Below, in pieces: positions 45,890-56,869 of a DNA stretch of 64,000 nucleotides; the stretch's first letter is position 1, and the number at the start of each line of letters is the position of its first letter. Position numbers and translations under genes: made by a program. Source of the DNA: Schistosoma mansoni (lineage: Eukaryota > Platyhelminthes > Trematoda > Strigeidida > Schistosomatidae); assembly GCF_000237925.1 (NCBI RefSeq), contig NC_031502.1, positions 19,776,909 to 19,840,908 of the forward strand, given 5' to 3'. The notes under the pieces were generated by a model. The model had not been told where the DNA came from and made no database searches. It was given only the letters and a program-made list of their open reading frames with translations.

Positions 45890-46075
45890 CTGCGAAACCG
45901 AAGGTCCATGGGTCCGAATTCTGCATTCAGGATCGTGAATGTGCACTGATCAGGAGTCATATACTAGGACGAAACGGCTGTCCAGTGCTTTCAGATTTTC
46001 TATGGTGGTCTAGCTTAAATCATGAATTCAACTATTAAATTACTACAATTTCTATAAACCCTCATTCTGACAATA
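45890..46075 (+). mobile_element. Old beta-like SINE
   Basis: CGAAGGTCCATGGGTCCGAA, GGATCGTGAATGTGCACTG, ATCAGGAGTCATATACTAGG, GAAA, CGGCTGTCCAGTGC. CATACTAGG-type, core decayed. Confidence 0.6.
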
Positions 46076-46199
46076 CTGAAATCCATAATGATTTTATAGA
46101 AAGTATAGAATTCCTTGTACACAAACTTTCAAATCGAATGCACCAAGGAGCTTTATTTGTAAACTTAAAACAGAATTCCATGCTTTTCATAAAATTTAT

Positions 46200-46545
46200 T
46201 ACATCTAGAAATTAGATTCTTGATATACCGTGTACAAGTTGAGCCGTCGAACTCCAGAACCCTCCACGTCACAAATGAGAAGACAGAAGATGAGTGAGAA
46301 AGAATGTTATTCCCAAACATAGTCAAATAGGATACAAAACTCTCATGTACTTATAGTTTTTAATAAAAACGAAATCATCATTATAGTCATCCAATCCATA
46401 TACAATGGTTTTTAGCCTTTTTTTATCCATAAGGGGAGCTACACGACGAGATTCTGGAATGTTTTTCCAAAAAATGATTGAAATACCTTCGGTTCCTTCT
46501 AAGATTCTTCCAGTTTCTTCGAGTTCACCCATTGGCCGTACTCAA
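46200..46545 (-). mobile_element. LTR fossil, type 1, diverged
   Basis: Shares GAGAAGACAGAAGA, GGGGAGCTACACGACGAGAT and the promoter region with the other type 1 copies. Confidence 0.6.
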
Positions 46546-46689
46546 AAAATTATGATGGATCTCAGCATTGTTTGTAGAAATTTAATCTATGAATTTCATT
46601 TCAGAGTGTTCAATCAAAAAAACCAGCTTAGAATTTATAAAAATATTATCCAGTGAAATACATACATCATTCATTGAGTAAAAAAATCA

Positions 46690-47790
46690 GACTGCTGCCT
46701 GGAGAGAGACATCTCGATTCTGAGTTTGCAGATGATATTGTCTTACTGTGCGATAATACCCAAGCCATACAAACCGCACTTAATCAGTAGGCAATCAGTG
46801 TCCATAGGTACGGTAAGTGATTTGCACCTTCGAAGTGCAAAATACTTCTACAAGACTGGCAGGATTCTAATCTTGTACTCACCCTGGGTAATGAGCAGAT
46901 AGAAGTAGTTGAGAAGTTCGTGTATCTAGGTAGCTGCATAAGTGCTGGTGATGACGTGGGTGATGAGATTGATGCACGTATAGTGAAAACCAGAGCGGCT
47001 TATGCCAATCTCGACCATCTTTGGCGCCTTCGTGATGTTAGTCTGGCTGCAAAAGGTCGGATCTACAACGCGTCGGTGAGAGCAGTTTTGCTCTATATTT
47101 GTGAAACCTGACCTCTCTGAGTTGAGGATGTTAGATGACTCTCTGTGTTCGATCATCGTTGTCTCCGAAAGATTGCTGACATCCAGTGGCAACACTATGT
47201 TAGTAATGCAGAGGTTCGGCATCGTGTGTTCGGGTGCAGAGACAATAATCCAATTGGTGTCGCCATCTTGAAACATTACCTTCAGTGGCTTGGATTTGTT
47301 TTACGAATGTCCCGGAGAGTTTCTCGTCGTGCATTATTTGCCGACGCTGGGACTTGTTGGAAAAAGCGGAGAGGTGGCCAAGTGTATGACATGGTGTCGT
47401 GGTATGAAAGAAAGCTTCAAAGGGCTGGCTTTTGTTGGTCCTTTACGACTCCCTGGTTGGGGTCCTAGAGATGGTGCAACACAATGACGTTATCAGATAT
47501 TGCTCAGAATAGAAGTCAGTGGCAACCCTGCTGTAACTTTATTTTACTTTATTCATAAAAAGGTGGACGTAACTTCTTTAACTAGAATTCTTTCTGGTTC
47601 TACCTCCGCTAACTGAACTGCTTCTCTCAATATAATAATTTCATTATCATACACTAATTTCTGTTCGTTATTATTCCCCTTTTTCTTATACACACCATAC
47701 ATTCTTTATATCTTCACATTCTCATTGTTATTGTGTGGCGCATATGTATCTGGTACCTTTTTGTACCAATATTTATGTGCTCAAATAAGC
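46690..47790 (+). mobile_element. LINE family B (RTE-like) reverse transcriptase C-terminal part and 3' end
   Basis: Translates, over more than one frame, to SEFADDIVLL (RT motif C), KCKILLQDWQDS, VYLGSCISAG, RIYNASVRAVLLY, FDHRCLRKIADIQWQH, LKHYLQWLGFVLRM and WKKRRGGQ. At least two in-frame stops and a frame change are present. It ends at about 47,790 with GGTACCTTTTTGTACC, a perfect short hairpin, and ATTTATGTGCTCAAATA. The 5' end is truncated. Confidence 0.82.
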
Positions 47791-47904
47791 AAACGCGTCA
47801 TTGGTCCGGTTGATAAATCACTGTTCTCTAATTGGCGGTATCATTACATATTAATAGGGCACAATGCCACAAAATATAACAGCAACGTAATAGTATTTCG
47901 TAAT

Positions 47905-48830
47905 GGGATAAGATAGTGGTTGGAAGTGGTCAACAGGAAACCCTGGACCCGGGTTTCGTGCTACTTGGCACTATAATCTTGAGGGAACTGGTGCTCCCTG
48001 ACAGATTCGATCCCGTGTCACTCAGCTTCACAGTCAGAGACGCTACTACTGAGCTATTCGGGCCGCGACCGACCTCCTGTAGGACTGAGATGTAATCACA
48101 ATTGATTGATCACTGAGTGCCCCCAAATGCCCTGGTACGGCCGAGAGTGGGGAGAGTCTGCTCTCCCTCTCGAAATGCTCTCATATGACCACGCGAATAT
48201 ATAGCCTCTGCCAGGGAAGTCCTACTCACTGCCTTCTCGTGACGGGGGTGTTGTTTACAAAAGTGAGAGGACGAAAAGCGAATGTCCGGCGCTTTAACCG
48301 GGTTGGTGGATGTGGAGGATCCACCTAGGGGAGTTGGAAAACCCTGATTCCGAACCAATGGTGCACATGGGCTCCAGTATCCTGAAGGAACGAATGGCGT
48401 ATGAGCCAACTGTTGGTCACCGGCTACCATGGGACCGCATCTCCTTACGATGCTCCACTGCCTTGTGGACTAGACCTTTAGGTCAAAGGCTCCGGGTGTG
48501 GCCCCCTAAGAAAACCACCTGCTTCAGTTTGGGCACCTGGGCAGTATCACAGCCCTCACACAAATCGAATGAGATTTGTGAGGCGCATATATACCTGGTG
48601 CTTCCTTGTACCAATATTTATGTGTTTAAATAATAATAATAATAATAATAAATAAGATCACTGAGTGGTGATCCTGTTGACCACCTCCAACCACCATCTT
48701 ATCTCAATATATAGTGAATGCAGTGTCGAGCCACCTAGACTAGTGGCCACATTGCAATTTCATCGATAGCATTCGATCAGCACTAACAAGGACTTGACAT
48801 GCATGACATTGATCACCACCCAAATTGAGC
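47905..48830 (-). mobile_element. tRNA-headed SINE 'delta' with hammerhead-like motif, split by an insertion
   Basis: Minus strand: tRNA-like GAATAGCTCAGTAGTAGCG, GACTGTGAAGC, GGGATCGAATC, then GTGCCAAGTAGCACGAAACC, CGGGTCCAGGG. The last part mimics hammerhead stem II, GAAA, stem III and GUC, but CUGANGA is not kept. Interrupted at 48,120-48,655 by the 536-bp repeat below. A partial copy without the ribozyme-like part is at 22,206-22,345. Confidence 0.6.
48120..48655 (+). mobile_element. Non-autonomous 'epsilon' retroelement, full length with 12-bp target duplication
   Basis: Flanked by GATCACTGAGTG at 48,108-48,119 and 48,656-48,667. Starts CCCCCAAATGCCCTGG, ends GTGTTTAAATAATAATAAT with an (AAT)n tail. 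The last 55 nt (GCGCATATATACCTGGTGC.., hairpin loop before TTGTACCAATATTTATGTG) match the 3' end of the family B LINE at 47,735. No long ORF is convincing, although the GC-rich body reads open for about 100 codons. Confidence 0.85.
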
Positions 48831-49227
48831 GAGAGTCGATTATTTTCAAAAGATGACAACTGGTATTGATAAGTTCATTCACTACTCACTAAATTCACAG
48901 CTTCATATCCTATTTGAATTTTACTAAGCAACGATACAGGCAGACTGTTGACCTGAGGGATGTTTATATATCCAAATTACCTGGTTAGTATTCTCATGAT
49001 TACCGAAATCAATAGTTGCAGACGTTGAATGACATCACTTGCAACTGGTCAAAGTGGTACAGATATATATTCCATCTCTTCTAGGTCTTTAGCTCTAGTA
49101 TTCCTTCATACATACATTCTTTCCACTCTGTGTTCTCAAACTATATTATGAATGTTTAAACTTTCTCACTGATTTTTTATTATAAGATTGTTTCGACTCA
49201 TTCTGTCGATTTCGTCTCGTTGTTCTA

Positions 49228-49733
49228 GTTTAAATTTATTTATTTAAGCACATAAATATTGGTACAAGGAAGCACCAGATACATTTGCGCCACACAAATC
49301 TCATTTGATTTGTGTGAGGGCTGTGATACTGCCCGGGTGGCCAAACTGAAACAGGTGGTTTTCTTAAGGGGCCACACCCGGAGCCTTTGACCTAAAGATC
49401 TGATCCACAAGACAGTGGAGCATCGTGAGGAGATGCAATCCCACGGTAGTCGGTGACCAACGATTGATTCATACGCCATTTGTTCCTTCAGGATACTGGA
49501 TGCCATGTGCACCATTGGTTTGCAATCAGGGTTTATCAACTCACCTAAGTGAACTCGCCGTGTTCACCAACCCGGTTAAGGCGCCGAATATTCGCTTTTC
49601 GTAAACAACAGTAATGCCTCGAGAAGGCAGTGAGTAGGACTTGTGTGGCAGAGGCTATATACGCGTGGCCATATGAGAGCATTTCGAGAGGGAGAACGGA
49701 CTCTCCCCATTCTCGGCCGTACCAGGGCATTTG
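49228..49733 (-). mobile_element. Epsilon element
   Basis: Minus strand, near full length; GCACATAAATATTGGTACAA at the left end and CCAGGGCATTTGGGA at the right. Confidence 0.8.
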
Positions 49734-50003
49734 GGAGCTCCAGTTTAAATAGTAACTTATAGATTAACATATATTTGTACCACGTCCTACATTCATTAAG
49801 ACTACTGACAGACAGATGTATGGTGGAATGTAGCAGATATCCAAATGCATTATTATTATCATTATTAATTAGTAACCAACGTAGAGATAGAAGAATAAGA
49901 GATTCACAAACACATTTTGTATTCCACACAACAAAAAAATAATCACCATGGATACTATTATTTACAATAGATGGTCTTCTTTTACACAGTTATGAAATGT
50001 AAA

Positions 50004-53000
50004 TTAATCCAACATTATATAACTTTTTTTTCTTTTCTTCTTTTTTAAACTATCCGGTTTCATATCCTCTAAAAGTATACTTGACTCAGAAGCTGATCGT
50101 TTACGTTTACATGATACTGGTGTTTCCATCGTTTCTACACAAATACTATTACCATTTGTTAACATTGAATTTTCTACGATCTCAATCGATTCTGAATGAT
50201 GACGTTTTTTCTTTTTCTTCCCTATTATACTTTTCTCTTCTTTGTCATCATTTAATAACTGATATTGATTTATTTCAGTGGCTTGTTGATCTAATTCACC
50301 TTCATCAAGATTGATTACTTCATTCTGATCATTCAAAACACCATCTACAACAGTAGTATTGGTAGTAGTAGTAGCAGTAGTGGTGATGTTCCCATTTAAA
50401 TGACGTTTTTTCTTACGTTTCTTTTTACCATCTGATATAGGTGTTTCCATTGTGGTTACAGCTGCTTCTTCTTGACTATCTGAATCTCTTTTATTCAGTG
50501 TTTTAATCGCTTTTTTCTTTGTTCGTTGAATATATTTATTTACCTTAATAAAAATATCCAAAGGAAAAGGTTGATAGAACTGAATCGTCTGAATACAAAA
50601 TCTACAATCAAATACTATTGAATATCAGAACCTCACACATTAATACTGATAGACGATAGATGATTATAAAAAACCGAGGTTATACAATAATGTTGGAACG
50701 TTCATTAAGAATATAAAAAGTCAATGAGAGAACCATTGTTAACTACATAGTGCGAAAAAGCTATCTTTTTCTATTCCAAAGGTTCGCAACAATCCTCAAC
50801 GTTTTCAGTAACCCAGGATCTCCGAGTTTCACGATGAGCATGATGCTTATACACCTTTGAATTGGAACACAACGAGGTTCACAGTTTCAGCTCGTCAGTT
50901 CGTAACAGAATGAGAATATCATGCCAGTTCATCAATGATAGCTATCTCATACTCTTAACATTTTGTAACTCCACTGCCGTTAATCCTGACTATAACTTTA
51001 GGGGGCTCTCTATAAAGGTAGTCACTAATGAGCATAGAATTACTATTGCTTACTTTAGGGATGTCTTATGGAGATTGATTTGATTTGTAGGCTGTATTCG
51101 TCACAGATTGATCTCAGTTGGAAAACCGTTGAGAACTAATAAATAATGGATGGTTGTTTCGTCCAAATGTGAGACTCCTTAGAAGTGTGTACCTACGATG
51201 AAAATACTTGTGACCGCTCTGGTTTTCTGATGGGTTTGGAGAAGTAGGAATTCAAGTGGAGTGTCAGTTGATAACGTGATAAATGTACAGAAACAGAGTC
51301 AGTAAATTCAGATCATGTAGTGAAAGCGAAGACAGAACAACTTTGACCTAAGAAGTTTTATTGATTTAGTTTTTCTTCCTTTTAGTACATTTTAGGATTG
51401 GTTCTGTACAAGGGGCACCCACTGAACTGATAGGTGCTAAGAAACTTATCCTTCCTGGCTTCATGCACAATAAGGAGTGGAGACAGCTTAAACGTAGGCT
51501 AATAAAAAACCTATGCAATGGTTGTGAGCAGCGGTGGGTAGCGAAAGCAGAGATGAAAAAGGTAGCAGCGATAGGTAACAGTAGACAACTGTTCTAACTT
51601 ATTAAGGAAAGGGATATTAAAAATCCGGCTGATGAAACTATCTCGGAAAAAGATGGGACTATTATATACACTTAATCCAACAGATTGGACTGAGGGGGAG
51701 AATTTTTTAGGGAACAGTTCAATTGGCCTTCAGCCACACCTCAGTTACTGTCATCAGAATTGCTTAATTCAAGTGGTGTTTGTCAGGATTGTCCGTTACC
51801 CTTATTTTTTAACTTCGCTATATACATGCTTTTAGATATAAAACTTTTATTGTCAAACTTTTCATGGATTGATCTCCTACCGGAAAATTCAATTGTTGAC
51901 TTAGAATACGCAGATGATATAGTTTAGTCTGGTGAAAACTCTAACAAAATGTTTTGTTATGACTGCTTTAAGCAATAATGCAAACATGTTTGAGATGCAG
52001 TTCTCTTTCCAAATGCAAAATGTTGCTTTAAGATTGACTTTCGTCAGAGCCTGAAATAATGGTCGAGAGTGAGATAGTTGAGCGTATCGATTGCCTCAAC
52101 TATATTGGAAATCTCATCAGTTCTAATGATCTGGTGTCTGACGAAATCTCAGCATGAACTCAGGACTCAATTGGCTTGTGTTAACTTGGGTCACTTGTGG
52201 TGTATGCGAGATATCTACCTACATCCGTCTATGAAGTCTTTGACAATTGCACTGAGCCATGTTAATAGGTGTAGACTACCTGCTTTGGGTCTGCATGATT
52301 ACCTTAACCAGTGGTTAGACTTTCTATCACCACACATACTGTTAGTACTTCTACCATTCTGGAATCTTGACTGACGATTTCATCTTTCTGTACAAATGGA
52401 GTATGGCAACTAGAACCGATGTACATATACACTAGGTTCTACGTTGCGACTAACTGGGAGACTTAGTATAAGCCTACGGTAATTGTCCTTTTGCGAAAAA
52501 TCGAGATTAGTCTAACACGAACCGGCTCTATAGCGGACTCCATAGGACGAGCAATCCGAATTTAATAATCCATCAATAAATCAAGAAAGTGATCTATCAT
52601 ACATAAAGTTACAACGATGGACAACTATCAGTCAGTTATAAGCCAAGTAGAAACTGGCAAATATATGGATCGGCTTAAGCCACCACACAATACCAACACA
52701 GAGAGATGAAACTATCAGGACAAATGTCAGAGGAGTAGTAACAGTAGAAATGAGTGGTAATATCTTTCAAGAATGAATTCGTGGGACAAAAAAACAAAAA
52801 CTATAAGATAATTTTAAAACTCGAAATCTAATGGAAAACATATATTGGACACATCTGGTCCACTTTCACTGATTTTGAGCCACGTTAACTTTTAAAAGTT
52901 ACGTTTCACAACAATAAAGTAGAACAGAACGAATCGCTGAGCAATACAGTCGTCTTTTGATATGCAGACAGACATCTTGCCTATGCCACAGGTGATACAA

Positions 53001-54672
53001 ATTGGTAAAAGCGGACCAAACTTTTAGAGTTGGACAGTTATTCCTGCAACTATAAAAAGAAACACGTCGAGTAAAATGGATTATTCAGAAGTACGGACAT
53101 TTTGGTTTCGCTGATGATTCTTAACTTTTTATGGATAAGTACATGAAACTAAAAGTTTATATTCTATGAAATTTAGTAAGCAAACAAATGAGTGACGCTT
53201 GACCAACGTGCTCAAAGTAATCTTTCTCTGTTTGCTACATCAACGGAGGCAAGATTAACTAACAGTTGAATAAATAATTAAAGACTAGTATACTTACCTC
53301 GGCGATTGCGCGCGCCATAGCTTCAGCATTTGTAGGAGGCGTAGTACCAGTCTCAAAATAATTCAATCTATCCTCAATTTGTTGCTTCAAATGTCTCCCA
53401 TAGATATCACAAAGCACTTCACTAAAGCAGTCGATCCGAGAGGCTATAGCACATTTTGCAGCCAAAAATCTAGAGATTTTTCCCTTGTTTTCTCGCGCAG
53501 CACGAGCGATAAATGGACTATGGTAAATCAATCCGTACTTTGGTGTAGCACCACGTGATCGTAATGCTCTGAATAACGCTTTTTCCGCCCCCAATATCTG
53601 AATTGTCGAGGCAGGGAATTTAGCCAAGTTCGTAAGGGATCCCGCATGAGCAATTAGCCTTGCACTTACTCTATCCCCAATCATTGTGCTCAAGTTTGGA
53701 GCAACACCAGCAAGCTTCTTAGCTAAATATTCTTGTGTTAGTCTTCTACGTTCAATTAATGCGTTAATTTTTTCAGTGAATGTTGCCAAATTCTCAGCAT
53801 CATCATCCGTAATATCAAAGCCTACATGCAATCAAAATCAGAAAAAGTGTCAACATACCAACGGATGACTTGGCAGATTCGATGATATCTGAAGCAACTT
53901 GACTATTAGTTAAGGCCTCCAATGCATCAAGATTTTCTTCTGTTGCACCAGCTCGAGTGCGAATAAGACCGACTACTTTAACGAAAGTTGGATTGTCAGG
54001 AACAATTTTTGACAATTCTGGGAAATGATATGAGAACCATTCTTTGACACGCATGCAAAAGTTATTTACATCTTTATCTAATTGGTCTAGTAAATTTATG
54101 GATTGAATAATCATATTGTCATTTCTAAACAAGCAGATGAGTAAACGATAAAAATAAACAAACCTGTATATATTGAATTTCACTTTAGCTCTAGAATAAC
54201 TATGACCCAAACCTATTTGAGCTTTTGATTCGTCGAAATGAGAAAACTCTTTGATATATTTAGGAAAGTAAAATCGGAGAGCCCGGTAGACTTCATGAAG
54301 GATGGATTCAGAGGAACATGAAATAGTTTCTGGCAATCCGATTTCAGGCGCTTTAAGAGATTCAGCGAGTTTCCGGTCTGAGATGCACAGCAAAACATCT
54401 GAAGAAGCAGGTAAATTCTCCTCTATGAACGTTTTAAGTTCCTGTGGAACAACGCCTTCTGATATCCCATTACAATTTTGTAGAGCACTAGCTGAGGAAG
54501 AGAAAGGCACAAATGCATGCAATTTAAAGCATTTCATAAACTCTTCTTCATTGTTCAAAAGATCTGCAGCTAACTGTTGTAACGCAGTAACAACATCTGA
54601 AGTTTCTACTGACTTGATTTTAACTCTGAACAGAGCATATCCTAACGCGTGCTCATACAGAATAAAGACCTT
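50004..54672 (-). CDS. NOP56: NOP56, box C/D snoRNP core protein (5' end incomplete or spliced-leader supplied)
   Basis: Core protein of box C/D snoRNPs, which direct 2'-O-methylation and processing of pre-rRNA in the nucleolus. Visible exons on the minus strand are 54,672-54,164, 54,124-53,859, 53,821-53,298 and 50,543-50,004 (TAA stop at 50,006-50,004). Joined, they give about 612 residues in one frame, against 594 in human NOP56. The N-terminal NOP5NT part has LYEHALGYALF; the middle has LGHSYSRAKVKFN and DNMIIQS, then LLDQLDKD of the NOSIC coiled coil. The Nop domain has ARLIAHAGSLTNLAKFP and GAEKALFRAL (about residues 337-346), then KYGLI and ASRIDCFSE. The last exon is the Lys-rich tail (repeated KKKRK-type runs) typical of NOP56. 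NOP58 is less likely because the DNMIIQS segment and the tail fit NOP56 better. The first visible exon begins with AAG in phase 0 at an acceptor; no ATG exon was found upstream. Confidence 0.93.
51380..52460 (+). mobile_element. LINE family B, decayed, inside the NOP56 intron
   Basis: EWRQLKRRLIKNLCNG, MKKVAAIGNSRQLF, ISEKDGTIIYTLNPTDW, then a jump to a YADDI-like relic, LSHVNRCRLP and the (GACT)-type 3' end GTTCTACGTTGCGACTAACT. Internally deleted, opposite to the gene's direction. Confidence 0.75.
52880..53030 (-). mobile_element. LINE family B fragment
   Basis: Minus strand LYHLWHRQDVCLHIKRRLY then AIRSVLLYCCET; same region of the RT protein as at 23.1 kb. Confidence 0.6.
53822..53858 (-). 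other. 37-bp NOP56 intron
   Basis: Starts GTATGTTGAC and ends TGCATGTAG on the minus strand. Removing it joins AKSSVG to FDITDDD, matching the SSMGMDIS region of human NOP56. Introns this small near the 5' end are common in schistosome genes. Confidence 0.88.
54125..54163 (-). other. 39-bp NOP56 intron
   Basis: GT at 54,163-54,162 and AG at 54,126-54,125. The length is a multiple of three and the intron has no in-frame stop, so unspliced RNA would read through with 13 extra hydrophobic residues. Removing it restores the family sequence FNIYR-NDNMIIQS (human FNVNRVDNMIIQS). Confidence 0.88.
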
Positions 54673-54869
54673 CTGAAAAGCAAAAAGGCATCATAAAAAT
54701 GTGCGCTACGAAATAAAATACTTTTAATGGAAAAATTACAATCAAATTATGGCTTTGGTATTGTTACTTTAAACGGATTAAGGGTGTACTTGTCAAAAAA
54801 CAAGTTGGGTAAATTAACTTATCCTATATGATTTGATTACCTACTTCGGTTTAAGCGCGCGAGAATTAT

Positions 54870-54950
54870 CCCAGCCCTCACACAAATCGAATGATGCGTG
54901 GCGTGTATAGATTTGATGCCTCCTTGTGCCAGTATTTGCGTTTAGAAACA
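54870..54950 (+). mobile_element. Epsilon/LINE B 3' tail only
   Basis: CAGCCCTCACACAAATCGAA followed by GCCTCCTTGTGCCAGTATTT. It lies about 200 bp upstream of the first NOP56 coding exon. Confidence 0.65.
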
Positions 54951-55204
54951 AAACTTATCATGAGTGGTGCTTTCGTAACATAAACACTTAATTCCGGTTG
55001 ATGAGTCAGTTATGCTATCTATCTATGTAGGTTTTAATCAACTTTCTCTACTCTGACTGTTATCCTGAATGTCCTTTGCATTTAGTTAATAAATTCAAAC
55101 AATCAGTTCAATTGATCTAACTGCAATCGAAGAGTTAGACACGCAATATTTGATACTGTGTTTTATAATGAATGGAATAAAATATCACCACCCTAAAAAA
55201 ATGG

Positions 55205-55650
55205 TTGCATGTGGTTGCATTTTATCAGTCAGTCACAACGTACAACTTGGTACGTACGCACATCAATTTGGGTTGCCATACCACATTAACACAGAGATGT
55301 AGTTGTCCATTCAAATCTCATGGTGGTAAAAGTAGTAAGAGTATAATCAGTAATCAGAAAGATTAGGGTTTGAAGATGTTATTCAAAAAGTATAATCCGG
55401 TGAAACAAATTTGGAACCAGAAAAATAGAAAGGGACAGTAAGAATTTAGGAGAACACAAAGAGTGGATGCACCTTCGCCATTTCAAACGATTTTGAGCCA
55501 TGTCATTCAAGGTCTCTAACCATCGGTTACTATCACCTTGCGGATCCCAACCAGGTAGTCTACATCTATCAACATGGCTCAGTTCACTCGTCAGTGAATT
55601 CATGGAATTGTTTCATGTTTTAATCTGGTCGCCCCTAGCTGTATTTTATG
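55205..55650 (-). mobile_element. LINE family B 3' end, (GACT)n subfamily
   Basis: Minus strand LSHVDRCRLPGWDPQGD, WLETLNDMAQNRLKW and a UTR ending in GTGACTGACTG. A near copy of 21,050-21,555. Confidence 0.8.
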
Positions 55651-55654
55651 AATT

Positions 55655-56865
55655 TTGCGGATTTATCTAGAAACGTAAATCTGTACCTACTAAGTGCACT
55701 GAGCTTCAAGAAACAATCTCTGTAAGAGCCTATCTAGAACAGAGAGAATTAAATAGGACTCGGAAATTCTGTCTGATAGTCGACGAGAAAAAAACCGACT
55801 TGTCAGTAGAATCGGAAGGAAAGTAGCTGTTCACATGAAATAAAAACCACCTACAAAGTGCAGATAAGAGAGAAATCTGACTTCATGAGTTGTATATCGT
55901 TTGAGAAAATACCATAATTACCATAACGGTTTACTTTGCAGAACACCATTTCTTCTAAATACCAATGAGTAATCTTAACATATCACACGATAATTTAAAT
56001 TGCCCTTCAATTAGCAGAAACATTAACGGAACATTATTACCGGGGCATACGTTACTCAACTATGCACAGCAGTAATGTGATTTACTTGTCAAGCTGCGGG
56101 GTGTAGTTGAAATCAGATCGCACCTTTTGATAAGACTAGTTTACGTTCGACTGAGCAAACCGAAGATGGATATGGGTTGAGGGTTTGGATTAGCAATGTA
56201 TGACTTATCTGCAGATAAGTGTCCAAACTCCACTGATGGACATTACTATTCGATTGAAATAATGCTAGTTTGTCCGAACCAAACAAGATTTAAACCATGA
56301 ATATCAAGTGGACGGTTTAGCTTCATACAGTTTTCAGGATTCAAAGATATTTATGCAAGTATGCTCACTTATCGCATGGTTAGAAAACCACATAAGTCGG
56401 AGTATAAAGAAAATATGAGTGGCATTATAGCTGGTGAACGGATAGAAAAAACCATGCTTTACACTGGATTAGACACTGTACTAGTTAAGAGTTTAAAACA
56501 CCGCTTGAAATGAGACTTAGATTTGGTTGGGACCAAAGGATTGTTACACGGACGGTCTCAAACAACAGTGTGGACTGAGTATTCAATCCATTGAATATAT
56601 TGACGGGAAGTAGCAGATACCCACCAGGTTTTATCGCCCGACAGAAGGAACACAGAAGCCTTATGAAAAAGGAATAGCCTTCTCTCTTGGCCTATTGCCT
56701 GTAAACCGAAAAGTTAAAACATAGCCGAAGTCATCGCATAGCGTGCACGTACCGTCATAGTTTCAAAACATCGCGCGTATGACCTTTAATCAAGTAGTTC
56801 AAATGGTTGTGGACGGAATAGAAGAAGCTTTCGCTTAACGGGCTTCCGTGTCTAGTAGCAGTGGA
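55655..56865. other. No gene seen upstream of the CR1-like LINE's 3' end
   Basis: Moderate base composition, no long frame. May include the LINE's 3' UTR or NOP56 upstream DNA. Confidence 0.45.
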
Positions 56866-56869
56866 TCAC

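Larger units (their letters stand above)
50544..53297 (-). other. Large NOP56 intron (about 2.75 kb) filled with LINE debris
   Basis: The donor is GTAAGT at 53,297-53,292, directly after codons for ARAIAE. The acceptor is AG at 50,545-50,544, before GTA AAT AAA (VNKYIQRTKKK). Both flanking exons are in phase 0. Inside lie LINE B remains in both orientations (about 51,380-52,460 plus and 52,880-53,030 minus), while the two other mapped introns have stayed under 40 bp. Confidence 0.8.

Noticed and set aside
48310-48633. 107-codon plus-strand frame in the epsilon repeat, and similar frames in other copies
   Set aside because: Copies are open in different frames and strands with no known domain; the repeat is probably non-coding.
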